This document shows, one piece after another, positions 48,520 to 55,354 of a stretch of 64,000 nucleotides of DNA. The number at the start of each line of letters is the position of its first letter. The first letter of the stretch is position 1. Origin of the DNA: Actinomycetota bacterium (GTDB lineage Bacteria > Actinomycetota > Acidimicrobiia > Acidimicrobiales > JAMCPL01); contig JAMCPL010000007.1 in NCBI GenBank assembly GCA_023379675.1, positions 43,637-107,636 on the forward strand, given 5' to 3'. The translations under genes were made by a program, and so were the position numbers. Below the pieces are notes generated by a model. It ran no database searches, had not been told where the DNA came from, and was given only the letters and a program-made list of their open reading frames with translations.

Positions 48520-49013
48520 AGGCCGAAACCACTACAGAACACCTGCATATCCTGTCAGTACTGGTAGAAAACAAATCAGGCGTGCTGGCCAGGGTAGCGG
48601 GGCTCTTCTCCAGACGAGGCTTCAACATCTACTCGCTGGCGGTTGCCCCCACCGACAACAAGCGTTTCAGCAGGCTGACGATAGTCGTCGACCTGGAGTC
48701 GGCCCCATTGGAACAGATAGTGATGCAACTTGACAAGCTGGTAAACGTGGTCGCTATCAATGAGCTTGCACCGGCAGATGCGATAGAGGCGGAACTGCTG
48801 CTGGCAACCGTCAAGTCCGATCCGGATAAAAGAGGTCAGATCATCCAGCTGGTCGGAGTGTTCGAGGGCAGGATCGTTGACGTAGGGGCAGCGAGCCTGA
48901 CTGTGATGCTTGCCGGCGAACCAAACAAACTGGACGACTTCGAGGAGCTGATCAGGCCTTACGAGATAGTCGACATACAGAGAACGGGCCGGGTGGCCCT
49001 GCCCAAGCTGTGA
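48516..49013 (+). CDS. ilvN: Acetolactate synthase small regulatory subunit
   Basis: 165 residues: an N-terminal ACT domain (LSVLVENKSGVLARVAGLFSRRGFNIYSLAV) that binds valine for feedback, and a C-terminal activation domain (ELLLATVKSDPDKRGQIIQLVGVFEGRIVDVG). Start ATG overlaps the ilvB TGA (ATGA), so the subunits are made in step. Confidence 0.97.
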   Translation: MKAETTTEHLHILSVLVENKSGVLARVAGLFSRRGFNIYSLAVAPTDNKRFSRLTIVVDLESAPLEQIVMQLDKLVNVVAINELAPADAIEAELLLATVKSDPDKRGQIIQLVGVFEGRIVDVGAASLTVMLAGEPNKLDDFEELIRPYEIVDIQRTGRVALPKL

Positions 49014-49170
49014 CACCAGGTATCCATACCAAATCGGAGACGCCCGTGCGTTGGTTCACCTGGGTAGAGTGGTGCCAAGCCTTCATGCCGAGTATCCATG
49101 CCAAGCTGCGATGCCCCGTATCCTGCCTCATGATTGAGCACGCGCCGCTCCAATGCACTAAGGTAAGTAT

Positions 49171-49590
49171 GTGCAGAAAATAATTGTAGTAAGCGATATT
49201 CCCACCTTTGGAAAAGTCATAAGGGCGTCCGTCGAAGATCGTGACATAGCTGTACAAGAGGTAACCTCCGGCCCCGAACTTCTGGCGGTAGTGGCCGGAA
49301 CGCCTCCCGATCTGGTGGTGTCAGACATGCAGGTTGGGAATATGGGCGGTATGGCAATTTGCCTGGAAATCAGACTGGAGGAATCCTACGGCAATCTCCC
49401 CCATATTCCGGTATTACTGGTAGTGGACCGCAGGGCGGACGTCTTTCTTGCAAGACGCAGTCACGCCGAAGGTTGGCTGGTGAAGCCTCTGGACCCATTG
49501 CGCACCCGCCGGGCGGTGCATGAGCTGCTCGATGGTAAAGATTTCCATGACAGACACTTGGAACCGGTTCCTCTGGTCACACCAGTCTAG
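49171..49590 (+). CDS. Stand-alone receiver-domain protein
   Basis: 139 residues, one CheY-like domain: phospho-acceptor Asp in LVVSDMQVGNMGGM and the conserved Lys-Pro in GWLVKPLDPLRTRRAV. The acidic pair near the N-terminus is reduced to a single Asp (VVSDIPTFG), so phosphorylation may be weak. There is no output domain and no kinase nearby. It starts with GTG 158 bases after ilvN; the function is unknown. Confidence 0.8.
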   Translation: MQKIIVVSDIPTFGKVIRASVEDRDIAVQEVTSGPELLAVVAGTPPDLVVSDMQVGNMGGMAICLEIRLEESYGNLPHIPVLLVVDRRADVFLARRSHAEGWLVKPLDPLRTRRAVHELLDGKDFHDRHLEPVPLVTPV

Positions 49591-49684
49591 AGGCTCACCA
49601 CCTGCTGCGACACCTCGTGTAGAGATTCCTACTCCATGCCGCCGCCAATCCGTGAATCCCAGTTCGGGTAACTTTCACAAGTAA

Positions 49685-50545
49685 ATGATGTTCCCAGCCC
49701 GCAAGAGACAGGCTATATCCCCAACCAGTGCCGCTGAATCAAGCCAGGCCGCCCAGCAAGAACAGTATATACTGTCTACACTGAACGATCTTCGTGACAT
49801 GGAAATTCGCGAAGTGATGACACCCCGGATGAACGTCATAGCACTGGCCATACCCGTCAGCTCCTCTGATGTCGCCCGAGCGGTAAAAGAGACCGGACAT
49901 AGTCGCTTCCCTGTGTACGACGGCGACCTCGACAACATGATCGGGGTGCTCTTCGTAAATGATCTCTTCAGGGCTGGGTGGGAGATTGATGATAGCAGCG
50001 AGGACGCCAGCAGCACGCACAGGCTTTCTTCCATCGACATTTCGAGGCGCATCCGCCAGCCTCACGTGGTACCTGAATCGCGCCATGTTCTTGATGTCCT
50101 TGCAGACATGCGACGCTACAGGCGAGCATTCGGAGTGGCGGTCGACGAATATGGGGGTGTTGCCGGCGTTGTAACCCTGAAAGACCTACTTGCTGCACTG
50201 GTAGGAGATCTGAAAGACGAACTCGACCCTGCAGGGGAACCGGAAGTCGTCCGTGTAGATCAAAGTCGTTGGCTGGTAAACGGTGGTCTCAATATCGACG
50301 ATGCCCGTGACCGCCTAGGAATAGAGTTGCCAGAAGGAGAATACGTCACACTCGCCGGCTTTCTTCTGGATCTGCTGGGACACATACCCGAAGAAGGAGA
50401 GCAGGTAACATACGGCGCCTGGGCATTCAAGGTGCAGGAGATGGATAAGCGACGGATTGCCAGAGTTGTCATAACGCGCCCTTCCACCGAGCCCGCGGGT
50501 CCTGATCCAAGCCAGTCGCGCCCACATGACGGCCTACTTGAGTAA
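49685..50545 (+). CDS. CBS-pair protein with CorC/HlyC C-terminal domain
   Basis: 286 residues. REVMTPRMNVIALAIP starts a CBS pair (~40-170), with GVAVDEYGGVAGVVTLKDLLAALVGDL as the second CBS motif. A CorC_HlyC (TransportAssoc-like) domain follows (~195-265; LNIDDARDRLGIELPEGEYVTLAGFLLDLLG). The membrane DUF21 domain of full-length family members is absent, so it resembles CorC-type soluble proteins linked to divalent-cation homeostasis. The C-terminal tail is Pro/Ser-rich. Confidence 0.88.
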   Translation: MMFPARKRQAISPTSAAESSQAAQQEQYILSTLNDLRDMEIREVMTPRMNVIALAIPVSSSDVARAVKETGHSRFPVYDGDLDNMIGVLFVNDLFRAGWEIDDSSEDASSTHRLSSIDISRRIRQPHVVPESRHVLDVLADMRRYRRAFGVAVDEYGGVAGVVTLKDLLAALVGDLKDELDPAGEPEVVRVDQSRWLVNGGLNIDDARDRLGIELPEGEYVTLAGFLLDLLGHIPEEGEQVTYGAWAFKVQEMDKRRIARVVITRPSTEPAGPDPSQSRPHDGLLE

Positions 50546-50558
50546 GAATGTCAATATG

Positions 50559-50750
50559 GCAGTAAACAATGATTGCAGGCACTACCTCATGCAAACCACT
50601 TCCGGCGGGGATCGCCTGGAGCGTTGCCGGTTGGAAGCAAACCAGCATCTTCCCTTTGCCTGCCCGGATGGCTGCGTATTCTACGAACGAAGCAAGGTGT
50701 CGCAAGCAGGTTGGCATGTTCCCATCAAGAAGCCCAAACCACGCAACTGA
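50559..50750 (+). CDS. Small Cys-containing actinobacterial-type protein
   Basis: 63 residues from ATG 50559 (MAVNNDCRHYLMQTT). The pattern CRHY ... CRLEANQHLPFACPDGCVFYE puts four Cys in a possible metal site; I recall similar short proteins in actinobacteria but no function. The track start at 50526 overlaps the CBS gene; the later ATG is more natural. It probably belongs to one transcript with the CBS gene upstream. Confidence 0.6.
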   Translation, partial: AVNNDCRHYLMQTTSGGDRLERCRLEANQHLPFACPDGCVFYERSKVSQAGWHVPIKKPKPRN

Positions 50751-50888
50751 ACCAGCAAGCTGGAGTTGACCGGCTTATCCCGCAAACTCTCGGGAACGCC
50801 ATGAAGAGCGGTACAGTCCCCGGAAGGATGCCGGTAGGCAATTCCAGGCATTACCCGGCATTACCATCTTGCATCTAAACTAGTCAAG

Positions 50889-51350
50889 ATGGCCCCAGAT
50901 ACACTCATCATAGAAGCAAGCCACGCCGATGAACGTATGCTGCGGGCAATGCAGTCTCTCTTGGCCCAGCTGTCCCCGCAAGCACCGGAGCTGACCCTGG
51001 AAGCGCTGGAAGAGATAACGACCACACCCACCACCAGGCTGCTCCTGGCGGTGAGTAATACTACCGAGGAGGAAATAGTGGGAGCTCTCACTCTCGCAAT
51101 CTTCAGGATACCGTCGGGTATCAGGGCATGGATAGAAGATGTCGTAGTCGCCCCTGAATCGAGGGGCCAGGGAACCGGCTCGGCACTTGTCACCGCCGCA
51201 ATAGATACCGCCCAGGCTGAAGGGGCCAGGACAGTGGACCTCACTTCACGACCGGCACGCGAAGAGGCAAACAGATTGTATCGTAAACTTGGTTTCGAGC
51301 AACGTACCACCAACGTCTACAGGTACACGATTCGCGACTCAATCCTCTGA
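50889..51350 (+). CDS. GNAT-family acetyltransferase
   Basis: 153 residues with a standard GNAT core: LLLAVSNTTEEEIVGALTLAIF strands, the acetyl-CoA loop VVVAPESRGQGTGSALVTAAI (RGQGTG) and the C-terminal ANRLYRKLGFEQRTTNVYRY. The acceptor cannot be told; small molecules or protein N-termini are both possible. Its end overlaps convergent larC by 12 bases. Confidence 0.88.
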   Translation: MAPDTLIIEASHADERMLRAMQSLLAQLSPQAPELTLEALEEITTTPTTRLLLAVSNTTEEEIVGALTLAIFRIPSGIRAWIEDVVVAPESRGQGTGSALVTAAIDTAQAEGARTVDLTSRPAREEANRLYRKLGFEQRTTNVYRYTIRDSIL

Positions 51351-52523
51351 AGCTAGCCGCTCAGCCCTGGAAATGACCTCTCGCAAGGCCATTCCCGATT
51401 GCGACGCGACTCTGGCCGCATCGGACTGCTCGGCCTTCACCCGGAAGTCCGCCATCTTTACCCTGACTGGAAGTCCTTCCACCATGACAACCTCTTCCGT
51501 CCTGGCCGATGGCCACCTTTCGACAATCACCCCTCTGATGCCGAGGGTGCCGGTCTCCCTCCTTACCATCTCGCGCATGCCTTCCGCCCTGGCGGGATCG
51601 CACAGCACGCTGAGTACAAAACCGGGCCTGCCCTTCTTGGCGATCACCGGACCGATCCAGGCATCATAGGCCCCTGCGTCCAGCAACGATGCAACTGTCC
51701 ATGCCAGCGCTTCTCCAGTGACATCGTCCACGTTGGTCTCGATAAGCATGGCTTCCTGGCCGCTACCGGCCCCGCCTGTAGCGGCAAGTTCGCCCAGTAC
51801 CGCCTGAACCAAATTGGGTATCTCGGCAATGTCGTTACTCCCAGCCCCGTAACCGGATGCAGCCACCTTCATTGCGGGCATAGGGCCGTAAGCCGTCGCA
51901 AGCGTACGCAGCAGCGCAACTCCGGTCGGTGTAGCCAATTCATAGGGAAGCGACCTCCCATATGACGGTATCCCTTCCAGTAGCCTCACCGCGGCCGGCG
52001 CCGGATTGGGCAGTATCCCGTGGGCGGTCTGCAATTCACCCGTACCGACCGCCACGGGTGAAGCGTAAACCACATCCACCCCCAGCAGTTCCACTGCCGC
52101 CATAGTACCCACGATATCGATAATTGCATCGTGCCCACCCACTTCATGAAGATGCACCTGCCCTGGCTCCACGCCATGCAACGCGGCCTCCACCCCGGCC
52201 AGTAATTCAAAACAGGCCAGTGATCTGCCAATCACGCCGGTCGGAAGGTCCGAATTGGTCACCAGCTCGACGATGTCAGCATAACTACGAGCCGTTGCAT
52301 CGTCATGCACTTCCACGGTCAGCCCTATAGAGGAAATCCCTCCACGCATTACCCTGCCGGATTGGATCTCCCACCCAGAAAATGGCAACGTGTCCAACAT
52401 GGATACGATCCTGTCGAGATCAGCTCCGAGATCCACAAGACTTCCCAGCATCATGTCACCGGATATCCCTGCAAAACAGTGAAACCATACGGCGCTCGTG
52501 CCATTGTCACCAGACATCACCAA
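51339..52523 (-). CDS. larC: Nickel-pincer cofactor biosynthesis protein LarC
   Basis: 394 residues. The N-terminal FHCFAGISGDMMLGSLVDLGAD and VHLHEVGGHDAIIDIVGTMAAVELL segments, and the C-terminal IETNVDDVTGEALAWT and MREMVRRETGTLGIRG, are LarC hallmarks. LarC inserts nickel by CTP-dependent cyclometallation in making the cofactor of lactate racemase LarA. Here it is a single uninterrupted ORF, unlike the programmed frameshift form known from Lactobacillus plantarum. larA, larB and larE are not in this window. Confidence 0.92.
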   Translation of the reverse strand: MVMSGDNGTSAVWFHCFAGISGDMMLGSLVDLGADLDRIVSMLDTLPFSGWEIQSGRVMRGGISSIGLTVEVHDDATARSYADIVELVTNSDLPTGVIGRSLACFELLAGVEAALHGVEPGQVHLHEVGGHDAIIDIVGTMAAVELLGVDVVYASPVAVGTGELQTAHGILPNPAPAAVRLLEGIPSYGRSLPYELATPTGVALLRTLATAYGPMPAMKVAASGYGAGSNDIAEIPNLVQAVLGELAATGGAGSGQEAMLIETNVDDVTGEALAWTVASLLDAGAYDAWIGPVIAKKGRPGFVLSVLCDPARAEGMREMVRRETGTLGIRGVIVERWPSARTEEVVMVEGLPVRVKMADFRVKAEQSDAARVASQSGMALREVISRAERLASED

Positions 52524-52563
52524 TTCACTGTAGCATGGTACACGGACATGCGATTAGATACCC

Positions 52564-52650
52564 GGAGGGGTGGCAGAGCGGACGAATGCGAGGCTCTTGA
52601 AAAGCCTTGGCCCAAAAGGCTCGTGGGTTCGAATCCCACCCCCTCCGCCA
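52564..52650 (+). tRNA. tRNA-Ser (anticodon UGA), CCA encoded
   Basis: 87 bases. The acceptor stem GGAGGGG pairs with CCCCTCC, followed by discriminator G and an encoded CCA (52648-52650). The anticodon arm GGCTCTTGAAAAGCC has TGA in the loop. A long variable arm and the GTTCGAATCC T-loop fit a class II serine tRNA. Confidence 0.97.
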
Positions 52651-53053
52651 AGCGCTCAGGGTGACCGAGCACTTTGATATACTAGTAACAGGAGGGATAC
52701 ATCTTGCCTATAAGGATAATGCCACTCCGTGACCACTTGACAGAGGGTTTACACTGGTGTATGAAAATGCTTTCCGAGAAAATGCGTAAAGTAATGACTG
52801 CGCTCTCAACAATAATAGGCATCCTGCCGGCATGCCATCGTTACGATATGGAGCCATGACGGAGGTAGTTGCAACTATTGTTGGTGTGGCGTCAAGATAG
52901 CATGGAGTATATGTTGTAAGTGCTTGTGAAGCGTGCTGTGGCGTTGAAGCACAGCTTGCAGGTGGACACGCTATGGTGCCACATGAGATACGGCGCTGTA
53001 CGCTACGGCGTCGTGTGAATGTACAGACAAGATGACCGTCCGCGAATAGTCGT
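52651..53053 (+). other. 400-base region between tRNA-Ser and the sigma factor gene
   Basis: It holds one consensus promoter (separate entry) and a possible 32-codon ORF from ATG 52761 to the TGA at 52859 (MKMLSEKMRKVMTALSTI at its start) without a good ribosome site. The ~280 bases from the predicted transcript start to the sigma gene would be an unusually long leader or contain a small RNA. I could not match it to 4.5S or 6S RNA by eye. Confidence 0.4.
52737..52765 (+). promoter_or_regulatory. Sigma-70-type promoter upstream of the sigma factor gene
   Basis: TTGACA (52737-52742), 17-base spacer, TATGAA (52760-52765). It is the best -35 box in the window. The transcript would begin near 52772, about 280 bases before the sigma factor start. 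Confidence 0.55.
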
Positions 53054-54037
53054 GTGGAAATAACAGTTCAAAGCCAAGATAGAAAAGGATCAGGTGAGTT
53101 GGTCAAAGAGCGCGTCGATAGAGATGATGAAGACCTCGTCAGGCTGTACCTGACCGACATCGGTCAATACATGCTCCTCAGCAAGGATGACGAAGTACAC
53201 CTTGCGCAGATAATAGAATCGGGAAGAGATGCACTCGAAGAGCTGGAGGTTGGGCCAAGGTCTCTCACGCCTGCTCGCAGGAGAGAACTCAGGCGAAAGA
53301 TACGCCAAGGCGAAGAAGCCCAGCAGACATTCGTCAAGTCAAATCTCCGTTTGGTGGTGTCGATAGCGAAAAAGTATCAGGCTTCGGGTTTGCCATTGCT
53401 CGATCTGATCCAGGAAGGCAACTTGGGCCTGATGCATGCGGTTGAAAAGTTCGATTGGAGAAAGGGATTCAAGTTCTCCACCTATGCCACCTGGTGGATA
53501 CGCCAGGCAATCACCAGAGGCATTGCAAACACCGGTAGAACCATCAGGTTGCCCGTACATGCAGGCGATACGCTGACTCGCGTGCAAAAGGCACAGGCCA
53601 GGCTGGAATTGAAGCTGGGCAGGCCGGCCACCCTGGACGAACTTGGCAACGAGGTGGAACTGGCCGAGGACAAGCTGGTCGAAGCACTCAGATTTCGCTC
53701 CGAACCTCTCTCCCTGTCGGAGCCCTTGAGGGAGGATGGAGATGCGGAACTCGGCGATGTAGTCGAAGATCGATCAGCGGAGTCACCGTTCGAGGTTGCC
53801 GCAGTGGCACTACTCCCCGAAGAGATCGACAAGCTGCTCTCCCCGCTGGATGAACGGGAACGAGAAATATTGAAACTCCGGTTCGGGCTGGATCGCGGTG
53901 AGTCACGTACCTTGGAAGAAGTGGGCGAATACTTCAATCTGACGAGGGAAAGGATACGGCAGATAGAAGCCAGAGCTATGTCGAAGCTGCGTCACCCATC
54001 ATCGGATACTGGTGCCAGAGACCTACTCACAGTGTAG
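53054..54037 (+). CDS. RNA polymerase sigma factor, RpoD/HrdB type
   Basis: 327 residues: region 1.2 (DDEDLVRLYLTDIGQYMLLSKDDEV), region 2 (NLRLVVSIAKKY, LDLIQEGNLGLMHAVEKFDWRKGFKFSTYATWWIRQAI), region 3 (RTIRLPVHAGDTL) and region 4 with the HTH (RTLEEVGEYFNLTRERIRQIEARAMSKLRHP). It lacks a long acidic N-terminal region, so it could be the principal sigma factor or a group 2 (SigB/HrdA-like) one. GTG start; it stands alone on its transcript, upstream of a tiny membrane peptide gene. Confidence 0.93.
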   Translation: MEITVQSQDRKGSGELVKERVDRDDEDLVRLYLTDIGQYMLLSKDDEVHLAQIIESGRDALEELEVGPRSLTPARRRELRRKIRQGEEAQQTFVKSNLRLVVSIAKKYQASGLPLLDLIQEGNLGLMHAVEKFDWRKGFKFSTYATWWIRQAITRGIANTGRTIRLPVHAGDTLTRVQKAQARLELKLGRPATLDELGNEVELAEDKLVEALRFRSEPLSLSEPLREDGDAELGDVVEDRSAESPFEVAAVALLPEEIDKLLSPLDEREREILKLRFGLDRGESRTLEEVGEYFNLTRERIRQIEARAMSKLRHPSSDTGARDLLTV

Positions 54038-54040
54038 GAC

Positions 54041-54068
54041 TTGCTCACTGCCCAATAGATGATATTAT
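54041..54068 (+). promoter_or_regulatory. Promoter of the 24-residue membrane peptide
   Basis: TTGCTC (54041-54046), 16-base spacer, TATTAT (54063-54068). The predicted transcript start falls on the ATG at 54076, a leaderless arrangement. Confidence 0.45.
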
Positions 54069-54075
54069 CTGCTAT

Positions 54076-54150
54076 ATGAAGAAAATCCTATTTTTGTTGA
54101 TCGTAGTTGGCTTGGGTGCAGTGATCGCGAAGCGGTTCCTGGACGCCTGA
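54076..54150 (+). CDS. 24-residue single-span membrane peptide
   Basis: The peptide starts MKKILFLLIVVGLGAVIAK and ends FLDA: two Lys, one hydrophobic span and a short basic tail. It is far below the ORF-track cutoff. Similar short Lys-start, one-span peptides are frequent in actinobacterial genomes (recalled, not searched). It has no ribosome site but a well-placed promoter, consistent with leaderless translation. It lies right after the sigma factor gene and before the convergent HAD gene. Confidence 0.5.
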   Translation: MKKILFLLIVVGLGAVIAKRFLDA

Positions 54151-54194
54151 TCCTCCTGAAGTGCCATAGCCGGCGTGCCGTACCCCATGACAGA

Positions 54195-54303
54195 GGCACC
54201 ATAGCCTGGGGACGGGAATGAGCTCGCAACCAGACAGATCGACAGTCCCATACGGCTCGGTCGCATGGCACCATAGCCTGGGGACGGGAATGAGCTCGCA
54301 ACC
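54195..54303. CRISPR. CRISPR-like pair: two identical 36-37 base repeats around a 35-36 base spacer
   Basis: Identical copies at 54195-54231 and 54267-54303, period 72. On the minus strand each reads GTTGCGAGCTCATTCCCGTC and ends GGCTATGGTGCC, 36 bases starting with GTTG, a size and start seen in type II repeats. Only two copies exist and no cas gene is in the window, so a simple 72-base duplication is an equal explanation. The pair lies between convergent genes and ends one base before the HAD stop codon. Confidence 0.4.
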
Positions 54304-54304
54304 C

Positions 54305-55102
54305 TCAGCTGGCAGGACGCAGCCTCAGGCCATGACGCCAGGCATAGAGGGCTGCACCAGTTGCAGCAGCCAACGCAACACCAGTAACCGCAGCAGCCTG
54401 TAAGCCGGGTGGAGCAGGCATACGGTCGCGCAGCCTGATTGGACTGCTGAAATGCAGCACCTCCCAATCCCTGTCTGCGGCCACTTTCGCCAAGGCACGA
54501 TCCGGATTGACAGCATAAGGATGGCCTACCTCCTCCAGCATTGGAAGGTCGGTAATGGAGTCACTATAGGCATACGATTCACTTAAGGCCACGCCACTCC
54601 GCTCGGCTACGTCCCTTATAGCCTTGGCCTTGGCAGGACCGAACACGTACAGTTCGAGTTCACCGGTATAACGGCCTTCCTCGTCCACGACGGCACGGCT
54701 GGCGATGGCGCCGGTCGCCCCGAGGTACTCGGCCAACGGCAGCACAATCTCTTCCGGTGATGCTGAGACTATGAACACCAGGTGTCCCGCTGCTCTATGG
54801 CTCTCTATCAGGTCAAGTGCCTCCGCAAATATTATCGGCTCGATGACATCGCCCAATGTCTCCCTGACCAGTCTGGCCACCTCTCTCTTATCAGCTCCCT
54901 TTGCAACCTCGAGCACCTTTTCCCTGATCTTTGCCATACGCTCTTCGCCGGCGCCAAAGTGCAGGTAGGCCACCTGCATGACCATTGCCCTAGCCAGAGC
55001 GGTTGCTGACAGCAACCCTTCTCGCAATAGCGGACGCCCGTATGCTACCATCGAAGCTCGTGCGATTATTGTCTTGTCGAGATCGAAGAATGCAGCCTTC
55101 AT
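54305..55102 (-). CDS. HAD-IB family phosphatase with C-terminal membrane segment
   Basis: 265 residues. Catalytic motif I is FFDLDKTIIA (nucleophile Asp7, acid/base Asp9), motif II is VSASPEEI, and motif IV is YSDSITDLPML. It resembles SerB/CicA-type HAD subfamily IB phosphatases with a helical cap. A hydrophobic segment near the C-terminus (AAAVTGVALAAATGAALYAW) may anchor it. Substrate unknown; lysolipid or serine phosphates are typical for relatives. Confidence 0.87.
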   Translation of the reverse strand: MKAAFFDLDKTIIARASMVAYGRPLLREGLLSATALARAMVMQVAYLHFGAGEERMAKIREKVLEVAKGADKREVARLVRETLGDVIEPIIFAEALDLIESHRAAGHLVFIVSASPEEIVLPLAEYLGATGAIASRAVVDEEGRYTGELELYVFGPAKAKAIRDVAERSGVALSESYAYSDSITDLPMLEEVGHPYAVNPDRALAKVAADRDWEVLHFSSPIRLRDRMPAPPGLQAAAVTGVALAAATGAALYAWRHGLRLRPAS

Positions 55103-55354
55103 ATTGGCTATACTAGCCGGAAACCAGCATTAGAAGGGTGATACCGTGGGATTTTGGCTCGAATGTACTATGATTCTTGCTTTACGGTACCGATTACGAG
55201 TATGTTTACATTCCGCGGTTTAGTCTACGGGTTCGTGCGTCTGCTACGGACCTGAATACAGGCATGATGCCCGTCATTGGAGGTCGGCATCATGCAGAGT
55301 CAAACTGCACCACGGTCGGAGCCACGGGAAGATTACAAAGGAGCAACGAGATAA

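Noticed and set aside
54072-54467. 131-codon minus-strand ORF over the CRISPR-like repeat and the end of the HAD gene
   Set aside because: It overlaps the HAD gene in another frame and its repeated SSFPSPGYGA simply translates the DNA repeat; no protein character.
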